Shown here in pieces: positions 17,975-25,512 of a DNA stretch of 55,664 nucleotides. This DNA comes from Alphaproteobacteria bacterium. Its GTDB lineage: Bacteria; Pseudomonadota; Alphaproteobacteria; UBA6615. Under the pieces are notes generated by a model, which saw nothing but the letters and a program-made list of their open reading frames with translations, did not search any database and was not told where the DNA came from. Within the stretch, counting starts at the first letter, position 1. Each line of letters starts with the position of its first letter. The stretch covers positions 1 to 55,664 of the forward strand of contig PBMH01000055.1 in assembly GCA_002722515.1 (NCBI GenBank). Direction: 5' to 3'. A program made the translations under genes and the position numbers.

Positions 17975-18388
17975 ATGACATTGAGCGACTGCGATCTGAT
18001 CGGCGCCTGGACCCTCGACGAGATGTACGCCGAGGGTGCGGAAGGAGCCAAGACTTACCCGATGGGCCAAGATGCCGACGGTATGATTATGTACACGCCT
18101 GATAGCCACATGTCCGCGATCGTACATTTCGCAGACCGGTTACTACCGGTCGACAGGGCGAACGACGAGGAGCGCGCCAAAGCCTTCTCTAGCTACTTCA
18201 ACTATGCCGGTACATGGAAGTTGGAAGACGACACAGTCACCCATACGATCACGCACGCGCTCGACCCCAATATGGTTGGCATGTCACTCTCACGCGCAAT
18301 CGTCAAAGACGGCGCCAGGGTGATCTTCTCCGGCCTTGGTCACGACGGCGTAACCCGTCAGTGCATCATCTGGAAACGCCCCGGGTAA
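17975..18388 (+). CDS. Lipocalin-like domain protein (small, cytoplasmic)
   Basis: A 137-residue protein beginning MTLSDCDLIGAWTLDEMY, the entry strand of the Lipocalin_5-type family, with GTWKLEDDTVTHTITHALDPN in the middle and IIWKRPG at the end. Such proteins often sit beside degradation or polyketide genes, and their ligands are mostly unknown. No signal peptide. The frame extends upstream to 17870, but ATG 17975 has a GGGAAGAAAG purine run just before it and starts at the conserved sequence, so it is chosen. A GST gene follows about 95 bases later on the same strand. Confidence 0.7.
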   Translation: MTLSDCDLIGAWTLDEMYAEGAEGAKTYPMGQDADGMIMYTPDSHMSAIVHFADRLLPVDRANDEERAKAFSSYFNYAGTWKLEDDTVTHTITHALDPNMVGMSLSRAIVKDGARVIFSGLGHDGVTRQCIIWKRPG

Positions 18389-18482
18389 AGCACAATACTT
18401 GTGACTTTCCATCAATTGACCATCTTCGCGACGGCCAATAGGCTTGTTTAAACAATATGAAGATAGGGAAGAGGGATCCGAA

Positions 18483-19121
18483 ATGATCGACTTTTACACT
18501 TGGTTCACCCCGAACGGTCGCAAAGTCGCGATCATGCTTGAAGAAACTGGCCTCGACTACACGGTATTCCCGATCAATATCGCCAAAGATGACCAATTCG
18601 ACCCGGACTTTCTGAAGATCAGCCCGAACAACAAGATTCCGGCTATCGTCGATCATGGCAACAACGACTACCCGCTGTTTGAGACGGGTGCGATTCTGCT
18701 GTATCTCGCCGAAAAATCCGGCGAATTCCTGAACACCGATGATCGTGATAGTTATTGGCGGACAATGGAATGGCTGATGTGGCAGATGGGCGGCTATGGA
18801 CCGATTCTGGGGCAGGTCCATCACTTCACGAAATACAATCCAGACGCTTCCGAATATGCCCGCAAGCGCTACGAGTCCGAGGCACGTCGTCTTTATGGAG
18901 TCCTCGATAGGCGCCTCGACGGCCGTGACTATATCGTCGACGGATACTCGATCGCCGATATGGCCGTATGGCCTTGGGCGGCACGCCACAACTGGCAAGA
19001 AATCGACCTAAACGATTTCCCGAATGTACGCCGTTGGTATATGTCCGTTCTCGAACGTCCGGCAGTACAGCGCGCCTGGAACATTCCCGAGAATGATCAA
19101 CCGCTGCCGATCCCCGAGTAG
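18483..19121 (+). CDS. Glutathione-dependent disulfide oxidoreductase, YfcG/YghU-like GST
   Basis: A 212-residue Nu-class GST. The first 20 residues, IDFYTWFTPNGRKVAIMLEE, hold the TPNG(R/K)K signature of the YfcG group, which binds two glutathione molecules and reduces disulfides. ISPNNKIPAIVDH gives the cis-Pro region and FETGAILLYLAEKSG the glutathione gamma-glutamyl contact. The C-terminal helical domain has YSIADMAVWPWAARHNWQ, also typical. The start at ATG 18483 is preferred over a frame-extending ATG at 18444 because GAGGG lies upstream and the protein then begins at the conserved strand. A strong terminator follows. Confidence 0.9.
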   Translation: MIDFYTWFTPNGRKVAIMLEETGLDYTVFPINIAKDDQFDPDFLKISPNNKIPAIVDHGNNDYPLFETGAILLYLAEKSGEFLNTDDRDSYWRTMEWLMWQMGGYGPILGQVHHFTKYNPDASEYARKRYESEARRLYGVLDRRLDGRDYIVDGYSIADMAVWPWAARHNWQEIDLNDFPNVRRWYMSVLERPAVQRAWNIPENDQPLPIPE

Positions 19122-19141
19122 GAACATCAAACCCTAAAAAC

Positions 19142-19170
19142 AAACCGGCGCCCCGGAGGCGCCGGTTTTT
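19142..19170 (+). terminator. Strong intrinsic terminator after the YfcG-like GST
   Basis: An 11-bp perfect stem (AAACCGGCGCC at 19142-19152 with GGCGCCGGTTT at 19158-19168), a 5-base loop and a T tail. It lies 21 bases past the stop and probably closes a lipocalin-GST transcript. Confidence 0.88.
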
Positions 19171-19337
19171 ATAATTCGCACGCCCAGTTTTTTATAAAAC
19201 TTTTCGATGCCCGGAGAGCACGAGGTATGTGTAACTCTATGGTCGTTAGCAGACCGAAGATTGATCTCACACCAGTTGAAGTGGATGCCCCAGAACGCCT
19301 AAGTTCATCGCAACACCATTCAATCAGGAAGTGACTG

Positions 19338-19973
19338 ATGAGGTTCTACGACTGTTTGCCAGCACCTAGCCCTCGCCTAGTGCGCATGTTCATTGCAGAG
19401 AAAGGACTGACCGACACGGTCGAAACTGTCGAAGTTGATCTCGGCGAACAAGAACAGATGGGCGAGACCTTCCGTGCCATCAATCCATTCTGCACCGTCC
19501 CAGTTCTTGAGACCGACGGAGGACTTCGCTATTTAACGACCCAAGGCTGCTGGCGATACCTTGAGGAAGCTCATCCTGACCCAGCGCTGCTAGGCAGGAA
19601 TCCCGATGAAAAAGCTGCCGTGGCAGACTGGATATGGCGAGCGGAGCAAGAGGGCCTCCTGGCTGTCGCCGATGGCCTACGGAACGCTGCCAAGCGGCTT
19701 GAAAGCCGTGCGCTGACAGGGCCACATAACTATGCCCAGATACCGGAGCTCGCTGAACGAGGCCGGCTGCGCGTTGCCCATTTCTTCGACCTCCTCAACG
19801 CAACGCTAGCGGAACGCGAATATCTTGCTGGCGATGCCTTTACAGCCGCCGACATCATGGCCTTCGTGGCTGTGGAATTTGCCGACTGGATAAAGCTAAC
19901 CCCACCCAAAGATGCAGCCAACACCTGGCGCTGGCACGAACAAATCAAGGAGCGCCCAAGTGCGGCGCTCTAG
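19338..19973 (+). CDS. Glutathione S-transferase family protein
   Basis: A 211-residue GST-fold protein. Opening RFYDCLPAPSPRLVRMFIAEKG gives the thioredoxin-fold strand and helix with SPRLVR at the active-site position. NPFCTVPVLETDGG carries the cis-Pro, and LTTQGCWRYLEEAHPD sits where glutathione contacts are made. FTAADIMAFVAVEFADWI is the N-capping box of the C-terminal domain. Relatives are often annotated simply as GST; the substrate is unknown. AGGAAG lies 9 bases before ATG 19338. The gene is separated from the upstream GST by a strong terminator, so it is not a simple tandem operon member. Confidence 0.85.
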   Translation: MRFYDCLPAPSPRLVRMFIAEKGLTDTVETVEVDLGEQEQMGETFRAINPFCTVPVLETDGGLRYLTTQGCWRYLEEAHPDPALLGRNPDEKAAVADWIWRAEQEGLLAVADGLRNAAKRLESRALTGPHNYAQIPELAERGRLRVAHFFDLLNATLAEREYLAGDAFTAADIMAFVAVEFADWIKLTPPKDAANTWRWHEQIKERPSAAL

Positions 19974-20081
19974 AAAACCGGCGCAAACTCCAGACGGATT
20001 ATGATACTCCCTTAGAGAGACGGCTACCGAAACCTATTTGACACTCGGCATTCAAAGGCAGCAGAAAAAAGAGCCAGTTCG

Positions 20082-20915
20082 ATGACGCAACGTTCATACG
20101 ACACTCACGACCTACCCTTCGTCGAAGCCTCAGTAAATTATGTGGTCGACAATGGTGTGAAGCCAGTCACCTATATTTCTCCCTACGGTGAATCTAATCG
20201 CCGCGATGAGACACCCGATCACCGTACGGTGCCAATCTACAACGCGCGGGCAGTCACCAACCAGCTGACGCTTGATGGGAACGGCTTTGAGTTCCACAAA
20301 AACCCCACCGCGGTCACGGACTTCATGGATATCGATGAGATTGAAACGATTTATAACCCAGAAGTGGAGAAGATCGTTGCATCGGCGACGAGAGCATCTA
20401 GGGTCCTTGTCTTCGACCATACACTGCGTGTTGAGGACGAGAAGACGCGCAAGACCAAGAAACTACGCGAGCCGGTCCGGGTAGTGCACAACGACTATAC
20501 CGACACATCAGGACCCCAGCGGATACGGGACTTGCTTCCACCCGACGAGGCAGAAGTGGCCCTCACGAAACGCTACGTCTATGTGAATGTTTGGCGGTCA
20601 ATCAACGGTGCTGTCGAGGAAGCTCCGCTCGGTATCTGCGACGCTAAATCGATCGCCGAGGGGGATATGATCCTCATGGACCTCAAATATGGTGACCGCG
20701 TCGGCGAAATTCACCGCACGAGGTACAACCCCAATCATCAATGGGTATATTTTCCACGAATGGTGCCCGATGAGATAATCTTGCTCAAATGCTATGATTC
20801 TAGGACTGACGTAGCGCGCTGGACGGCACACACAGCCTTCGACGATCCAACGAGTCCTGCCGACGCCGCTCCGCGGCAGTCGATTGAGACTCGAACTATT
20901 GCCTTCTACGAATGA
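20082..20915 (+). CDS. CmcJ/AsaB/NvfI-family putative non-haem iron oxygenase
   Basis: A 277-residue protein of the family that includes cephamycin methoxylase accessory protein CmcJ and the fungal AsaB/NvfI enzymes. Typical segments are LVFDHTLR near residue 108, VHNDYTD at 135-141 (an H-x-D pair), VYVNVWRSINGAVEEAPLGICD near 166-190 and LLKCYDSRTDVARWTAHTAF with a late His near 250. H-x-D plus a distal His would give a facial iron triad as in 2-oxoglutarate oxygenases. The role in this organism is unknown. It is followed, facing it, by the nitrile hydratase genes, with about 130 bp between stops. Confidence 0.82.
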   Translation: MTQRSYDTHDLPFVEASVNYVVDNGVKPVTYISPYGESNRRDETPDHRTVPIYNARAVTNQLTLDGNGFEFHKNPTAVTDFMDIDEIETIYNPEVEKIVASATRASRVLVFDHTLRVEDEKTRKTKKLREPVRVVHNDYTDTSGPQRIRDLLPPDEAEVALTKRYVYVNVWRSINGAVEEAPLGICDAKSIAEGDMILMDLKYGDRVGEIHRTRYNPNHQWVYFPRMVPDEIILLKCYDSRTDVARWTAHTAFDDPTSPADAAPRQSIETRTIAFYE

Positions 20916-21046
20916 GACGCGACTTCCACTATGTTATCGGCCGTGGCAGCCTTCGGTGATGCCGCACAATCCATGAAAAGCTGAAGCACCAACAGCAACT
21001 GCAATACCGCGATGCCCCAACTTTTCCGGCTGACACATATTCCGCC

Positions 21047-21364
21047 CTATAGTTCAACCGGCGCGCCGTGCGGGGTTCTTAGATACGCTGCCGTCCATGC
21101 GGCCTCGAGCGCCTCAATTTGGTCTAGGTCCGTATGTCGACGATCAGCAAGAAACCGCTCCAGCGCCTCAAGCCAAGTATCATAATAGTCCGACCCATCG
21201 GTCGAATTGTCCAAAACACGCGCGCGCTCAAGTGCAACCCCAAAGTGCGTTGTCCAGTCGGACCAAGTAAAGTGTCCCGCCCCAACGAGCGCATGGGTTA
21301 GAGCAAAGAGCTTTCCATGCCATGGCTCTGCAAACGGCCGGTCTGGTTTAACCGGCGGACGCAA
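21047..21364 (-). CDS. Nitrile hydratase accessory (activator) protein
   Basis: Small protein needed to load metal and mature the nitrile hydratase alpha subunit. Conserved pieces are KPDRPFAEPWHGKLFALTHAL near the N-terminus and DYYDTWLEALERFLA in the middle, matching the accessory protein and the homologous N-terminal part of beta subunits. The frame is open far upstream inside the beta gene, but the best start is a TTG at 21364: GGGAGAG precedes it by 5 bases and the protein then begins just before the conserved block, giving 105 residues. It overlaps the 3' end of the beta gene by 17 bases, suggesting coupled translation. Confidence 0.85.
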   Translation of the reverse strand: MRPPVKPDRPFAEPWHGKLFALTHALVGAGHFTWSDWTTHFGVALERARVLDNSTDGSDYYDTWLEALERFLADRRHTDLDQIEALEAAWTAAYLRTPHGAPVEL

Positions 21365-22010
21365 TATAACTCTCCCAAAGGTCGGCCGAGACAGTGTGCC
21401 CTGGCTCGGCTCCCTCGCCCCATAGCTCGCAACCGTCAAAGCGTATCGTGTAGAGGTGCTGCGAGGCATCACCTGCGAGTGTTGCGCTAACATCAGGAAA
21501 GACATGGGCCCCATGATGCAACACCACCTCGCCGATACGATCACGCAGATATCGCGGCAGCCGCGTATGCCCCGCATGCATATGCCGCGCGGTGCGAACC
21601 TTGTCGCCTATCGCGAAGGCCGGCACGGCATCAATCTCGCGCGTACTCGGGCGCCCGACTGCGAGAAACGCCAGAAAACCTGCAGCATCTACCGGTGGCG
21701 TTAGGTGTTCAGAATCGGGATTAGGGTGGCCTTGCGCAATTTCCTCGCGGGTAATCAGACCCGTCTGCACCGACAAATCGACCATTCCTGCTACCCACTT
21801 CTCGTAATAGGTCATCGATAGATAGTCCGCCGGATGCAGCCGCTCAAGCGAATGCCGGTTGGCATCGATGTTCCAGCGCCGCCAAAAGCCCATGAGCATA
21901 CGCAGTCCAAGTACCCGCCCTTCCCACGGAGCGTGGAAGACAGGTTCATCTGTTTCGATGGGAACGGACCCGAACCCCGCGATCCCACCTAGATCATGAA
22001 CGCCGTCCAT
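21348..22010 (-). CDS. Nitrile hydratase subunit beta
   Basis: Partner of the alpha subunit in hydrating nitriles to amides. It starts [17 protein letters not shown], the beta-subunit signature, and contains FHAPWEGRVLGLRMLMGFW near residue 28, YYEKWVAGM near 70, and the C-terminal SH3-like barrel (FAIGDKVRTARHMHAGHTRLPRYLRD near 130). Length 220. ATG 22010 shares its A with the alpha stop (TGATG) and has CGGAGG 7 bases upstream; a GTG one codon earlier is the alternative. The order alpha-beta-accessory is the usual cobalt-type arrangement. Confidence 0.92.
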   Translation of the reverse strand: MDGVHDLGGIAGFGSVPIETDEPVFHAPWEGRVLGLRMLMGFWRRWNIDANRHSLERLHPADYLSMTYYEKWVAGMVDLSVQTGLITREEIAQGHPNPDSEHLTPPVDAAGFLAFLAVGRPSTREIDAVPAFAIGDKVRTARHMHAGHTRLPRYLRDRIGEVVLHHGAHVFPDVSATLAGDASQHLYTIRFDGCELWGEGAEPGHTVSADLWESYIASAG

Positions 22011-22633
22011 CACGAGGCCTCCGGCGCGAGCGCAAGGCCGGTGCCGATCATGGAATCACGCGTGACCAGTCCTGCTAGCTCATCAGCGGCCATCGCATCC
22101 GTGTCAACAGGACGCTTTGGAATCACCAAGTAGCGGACTTCCGCGGTAGAATCCCACACACGTATTTCCACATCTTTTGGAAAACTCAGCCCGAACTCGT
22201 CAAGAACAGCGCGCGGCTCGCGCACCACGCGGGCACGATATGCCGACGATTTATACCACGCCGGCGGCAGCCCGAGGACAGGCCACGGATAACAGGAGCA
22301 CAGGGTACAAACGACAACATTATGAAGATTCTCAGAATTCTCAACCGCCACCATATGCTCACCCTGCATACCCGAGAATCCAAGCTCAGAGATTGCAGAG
22401 GTGGCATCCTTCCGCAGTCGGTCCAGGTATTCAGGATCAGTCCAAGCGCGAGCAACGACAAGGGCACCGTTCCGCGGACCGATGTCGTTGGAATAGGCAT
22501 CAACAATGGCGTCAACCGCCGCCGAGTCAACAAGCCCCTTCTCAACAAGAAGAGTTTCGATCGCCTGCACCCGTAGTGCCGGTTCCGGCGGCAATAGCGC
22601 GTGGGCGTGATCATGGTCATGCTTCTTAGACAT
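22010..22633 (-). CDS. Nitrile hydratase subunit alpha, cobalt type
   Basis: Catalytic subunit converting nitriles to amides. The metal site is C109-T-L-C112-S-C114; Thr at the second position (CTLCSC) marks the non-corrin cobalt enzymes, whereas iron enzymes have CSLCSC. Around it stand [19 protein letters not shown] and [19 protein letters not shown], both family hallmarks. The first ten residues are rich in His ([10 protein letters not shown]), possibly a metal-holding tail. 207 residues. No convincing ribosome-binding site precedes ATG 22633, although no other start fits. No amidase gene to use the amide product is present in the window. Confidence 0.94.
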   Translation of the reverse strand: MSKKHDHDHAHALLPPEPALRVQAIETLLVEKGLVDSAAVDAIVDAYSNDIGPRNGALVVARAWTDPEYLDRLRKDATSAISELGFSGMQGEHMVAVENSENLHNVVVCTLCSCYPWPVLGLPPAWYKSSAYRARVVREPRAVLDEFGLSFPKDVEIRVWDSTAEVRYLVIPKRPVDTDAMAADELAGLVTRDSMIGTGLALAPEAS

Positions 22634-22714
22634 AAGATTTATCAGATCGCAAATACACTAGGTTATAACTAGGCCACTCTTGAACAATGTGTGCACGTTG
22701 AACCAAATTAGAAA

Positions 22715-22804
22715 TGGCGGAGGGAGAGGGATTCGAACCCTCGAAACGGTTGCCCGTTTACACGCTTTCCAAGCGTGCGCCTTCAGCCACTCGGCCACCC
22801 CTCC
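22715..22804 (-). tRNA. tRNA-Ser, anticodon GGA
   Basis: A 90-nt class II tRNA on the minus strand. The acceptor stem GGAGGGG pairs with TCCCTCC, CCA is encoded, the D region GTGGCCGAGTGGCTGAAGGC is standard, the anticodon loop is CTTGGAAAG with GGA, and a long variable arm precedes the T loop GGTTCGAATCC. It reads UCC and UCU serine codons. It separates the nitrile hydratase genes from the lepA region. Confidence 0.97.
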
Positions 22805-22816
22805 ACAATAGGTCAC

Positions 22817-22845
22817 TGGATAGCCGACCCGGCCCGACCTGGCAA
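22817..22845 (-). promoter_or_regulatory. Promoter of tRNA-Ser
   Basis: On the minus strand TTGCCA (22845-22840) and TATCCA (22822-22817) are 17 bases apart, a good sigma-70 layout, ending 12 bases before the mature tRNA 5' end at 22804. Confidence 0.6.
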
Positions 22846-22962
22846 CCACCGGGCGATTTCACAAAATTGAACGGCAGCAAGCCTTTTTACTAACAGGCAG
22901 ACTACAGTTAATTTCACTGCAGAGCCTAAGCAATCAAATGAAAAGGCGAGGCTGAAGCAAGA

Positions 22963-23292
22963 ATGATTATTGGGCGAATCATAGGCTGGCTATTTTTGAT
23001 TGCAGCGCTCGCAGTTCTGGCGCGGGACCTGCTGACATCAATCGGTGCCGGTTCTATCTCACTAATCGCCACCGGCGAGCTCTGGTTCCACCTGCATCAA
23101 ACGAGCCTGCAGATTGCCGAACCGGCCATCGCCCGCCACATCCCGCGCATCGGGCCATGGCTCTGGCATCCCATTATCTCGACATTGCTGACCTGGCCAG
23201 CCCTGTTCGTGTTGAGCGCACCCGGATTCATGTTGTGTTGGTTGTTCCGGATACGACGGCGTACAAAACAGGTATTTAACTCCAAGATCTGA
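22963..23292 (+). CDS. Small membrane protein of unknown function
   Basis: 109 residues with an N-terminal hydrophobic segment (IIGRIIGWLFLIAALAVLA, about 2-20) and a second near 75-93 (IISTLLTWPALFVLSAPGFMLCWLF), followed by a basic tail (RIRRRTKQ). I do not recognise a named family, though short two-helix proteins of this form with a GAGS motif recur in alphaproteobacteria. It stands alone between the tRNA and lepA. A weak GAGG lies about 14 bases before ATG 22963. Confidence 0.65.
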   Translation: MIIGRIIGWLFLIAALAVLARDLLTSIGAGSISLIATGELWFHLHQTSLQIAEPAIARHIPRIGPWLWHPIISTLLTWPALFVLSAPGFMLCWLFRIRRRTKQVFNSKI

Positions 23293-23410
23293 TGCGCAGC
23301 CTCGCAACCATACCTGCGCAGGCAGGTATCCCCAGAAACTGAATTAGGTACGAAAACCGAACAAGATTATCAGATCGGAGTCACGCAAACACGACGAACT
23401 CTGAATCTGC

Positions 23411-25213
23411 TTACTCGTCGCCCATACGTAGGGCCTGAATGAAGGCAGATTGTGGAATCTCAACATTTCCATACTCGCGCATCTTCTTCTTACCCGCCTT
23501 CTGCTTCTCCAACAGCTTCCGTTTACGTGTGATGTCGCCACCATAGCATTTTGATGTAACATCCTTACGCATGGCGCCCACCGTTTCGCGAGCGATCACC
23601 TTGCCCCCAATAGCAGCCTGAAGTGCCACTTTGAAAAGCTGACGCGGCACCAAGTCTTTGAGCCGGGTGCAGAGATGGCGCCCGCGACTTTCCGCCTGTT
23701 CGCGGTGGACGACCATCGAAAGCGCATCTACCACCTCGCCATTAACTAGGATATCGACCTTAACGAGGTTGCCGTCGCGATAGCCATCGAGCTCATAGTC
23801 GAAACTTGCATAACCGCGGCTGATAGACTTCAGGCGGTCATAGAAATCGAAAACCACCTCGTTGAGTGGTAGCCGGTAGACGGCCATAGCGCGGCCGCCC
23901 ACATAGGTCAGCTCGACCTGCTCGCCGCGGCGTTCAGTGCAGAGTTGCAGGACCGCGCCGAGATACTCGTCAGGCACCATGATCGAAGCTTTGATCCAAG
24001 GCTCGGCAATGGTGTCGATGCGGGTAACCTCGGGATAGTCGGACGGGTTGTGCAACTCAATCTCCTCGCCGTCCGTGAGCGTTATATAATAAACGACCGA
24101 CGGTGCCGTCGCGATGATTTCGAGATCGAACTCGCGCTCGAGGCGCTGCTGGATAATCTCCATATGTAGCAGCCCCAAGAACCCACAGCGGAAACCCATG
24201 CCAAGCGCGGCGGAACTCTCCGCCTCATATTCGAAGCTGGCATCATTCAGATGCAGGCGCCCCAGTGCCTCACGTAGATCTTCATACTCTGCCGTGTCCG
24301 CGGGATAGAGTGATGAGAAGACAACCGGCACCGACGGTTTGAAACCCGGCAGCGGCGCGTCAGCGGGCGTGCGATCGTCGGTGATCGTATCACCCACATT
24401 ACAGTCGGCCACTGCCTTAATCTGGGCAGTGATGAAGCCAATCTCGCCCGGTCCGAGCTCACCGATTTCGGTGCGCGCGGGCGTGAAGATACCCACCCGG
24501 TCGACAGGGTAAGTTCGCCCGTTGGACATCATGCGGATTTTCTGACCCTTCTTCAGTGTTCCGTGCTTCACCCGCACCAGTGCGACAACGCCCAGATACG
24601 GATCGTACCAGCTGTCGACGAGCAGTGCCTGTAGGTCCGCCTCCGGGTCACCCTCTGGCGGCGGCATCTGGGTGACTATCGCCTCAAGCACCGCGTCAAT
24701 ACCGACGCCAGTTTTGGCGGACATCTCGATCGCATCTGAAGCATCGAGCCCAATTACATCCTCGATCTGGGTACGAATGCGGTCCGGCTCGGCCGCCGGC
24801 AAGTCGATCTTGTTGAGGACCGGCACCAGCTCCAGATCGGCATCAATCGCAAGATATGCATTGGCGAGCGTTTGGGCCTCTACCCCCTGGCTGGCATCGA
24901 CCACGAGGAGAGCCCCCTCGCATGCCGCAAGCGAGCGAGATACCTCATAAGAGAAGTCCACATGTCCGGGCGTATCCATTAGGTTCAGGTGATAGGTTTC
25001 GCCGTTCTTCGCGTCGTAGACCAGGCGCACAGTCTGCGCCTTGATAGTGATGCCACGTTCACGCTCAAGTTCCATGTTGTCGAGCACCTGCTCCTGCATC
25101 TCACGCTCGGACAGCCCGCCACACTGCTGTATCATCCTGTCAGCTAGGGTTGATTTTCCATGGTCGATATGGGCAACGATAGAGAAATTGCGGATGTGGG
25201 AAAGGTTGGTCAT
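23411..25213 (-). CDS. lepA: Elongation factor 4 (back-translocase LepA)
   Basis: Ribosome-associated GTPase. All G motifs are present: [10 protein letters not shown] near residue 15, [28 protein letters not shown] near 80, [12 protein letters not shown] near 135. The LepA-specific C-terminal domain is seen in [19 protein letters not shown] and the basic tail ending [24 protein letters not shown]. 600 residues is the family length. ATG 25213 is used. It is downstream of pheT on the same strand, 299 bases away, and has a TATAAT in that spacer. Confidence 0.97.
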   Translation of the reverse strand: MTNLSHIRNFSIVAHIDHGKSTLADRMIQQCGGLSEREMQEQVLDNMELERERGITIKAQTVRLVYDAKNGETYHLNLMDTPGHVDFSYEVSRSLAACEGALLVVDASQGVEAQTLANAYLAIDADLELVPVLNKIDLPAAEPDRIRTQIEDVIGLDASDAIEMSAKTGVGIDAVLEAIVTQMPPPEGDPEADLQALLVDSWYDPYLGVVALVRVKHGTLKKGQKIRMMSNGRTYPVDRVGIFTPARTEIGELGPGEIGFITAQIKAVADCNVGDTITDDRTPADAPLPGFKPSVPVVFSSLYPADTAEYEDLREALGRLHLNDASFEYEAESSAALGMGFRCGFLGLLHMEIIQQRLEREFDLEIIATAPSVVYYITLTDGEEIELHNPSDYPEVTRIDTIAEPWIKASIMVPDEYLGAVLQLCTERRGEQVELTYVGGRAMAVYRLPLNEVVFDFYDRLKSISRGYASFDYELDGYRDGNLVKVDILVNGEVVDALSMVVHREQAESRGRHLCTRLKDLVPRQLFKVALQAAIGGKVIARETVGAMRKDVTSKCYGGDITRKRKLLEKQKAGKKKMREYGNVEIPQSAFIQALRMGDE

Positions 25214-25512
25214 TGAATCTCAGGCGGGTCTGGGAACAAAGTAAAAGCTTGGACTGTTGCACTCGGCAGAGTGATTTTGTTTTTTATATTATAAATGGGA
25301 ACCATAACCGTGCCCTATCAGAGAGTCGCACTCGCAGATGCCGCTGCCACTCGGTTATCACTTTGTCGGCAGGTCCTGTGATTTATTACTGCAAGACTAC
25401 TCTGCCATAGATTTTGCACGGCGGACCGATCTATGCTGTGGAAAATGCAATTCGACAGGCTGCCGTCATTTTGCTCGCCTAGCATATTGACCGGGCGGCG
25501 CGTCCCGCAGCG
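25214..25512 (-). promoter_or_regulatory. pheT-lepA spacer with a possible lepA promoter
   Basis: 299 bases without a gene. The minus strand holds TATAAT at 25293-25288, about 75 bases upstream of the lepA start, in an A/T run. The -35 position shows no good match. No terminator hairpin was seen after pheT. Nothing else in the spacer could be identified. Confidence 0.4.

Noticed and set aside
22177-22629. A 150-codon plus-strand frame over nitrile hydratase alpha
   Set aside because: Antisense shadow: the minus strand has the CTLCSC enzyme.
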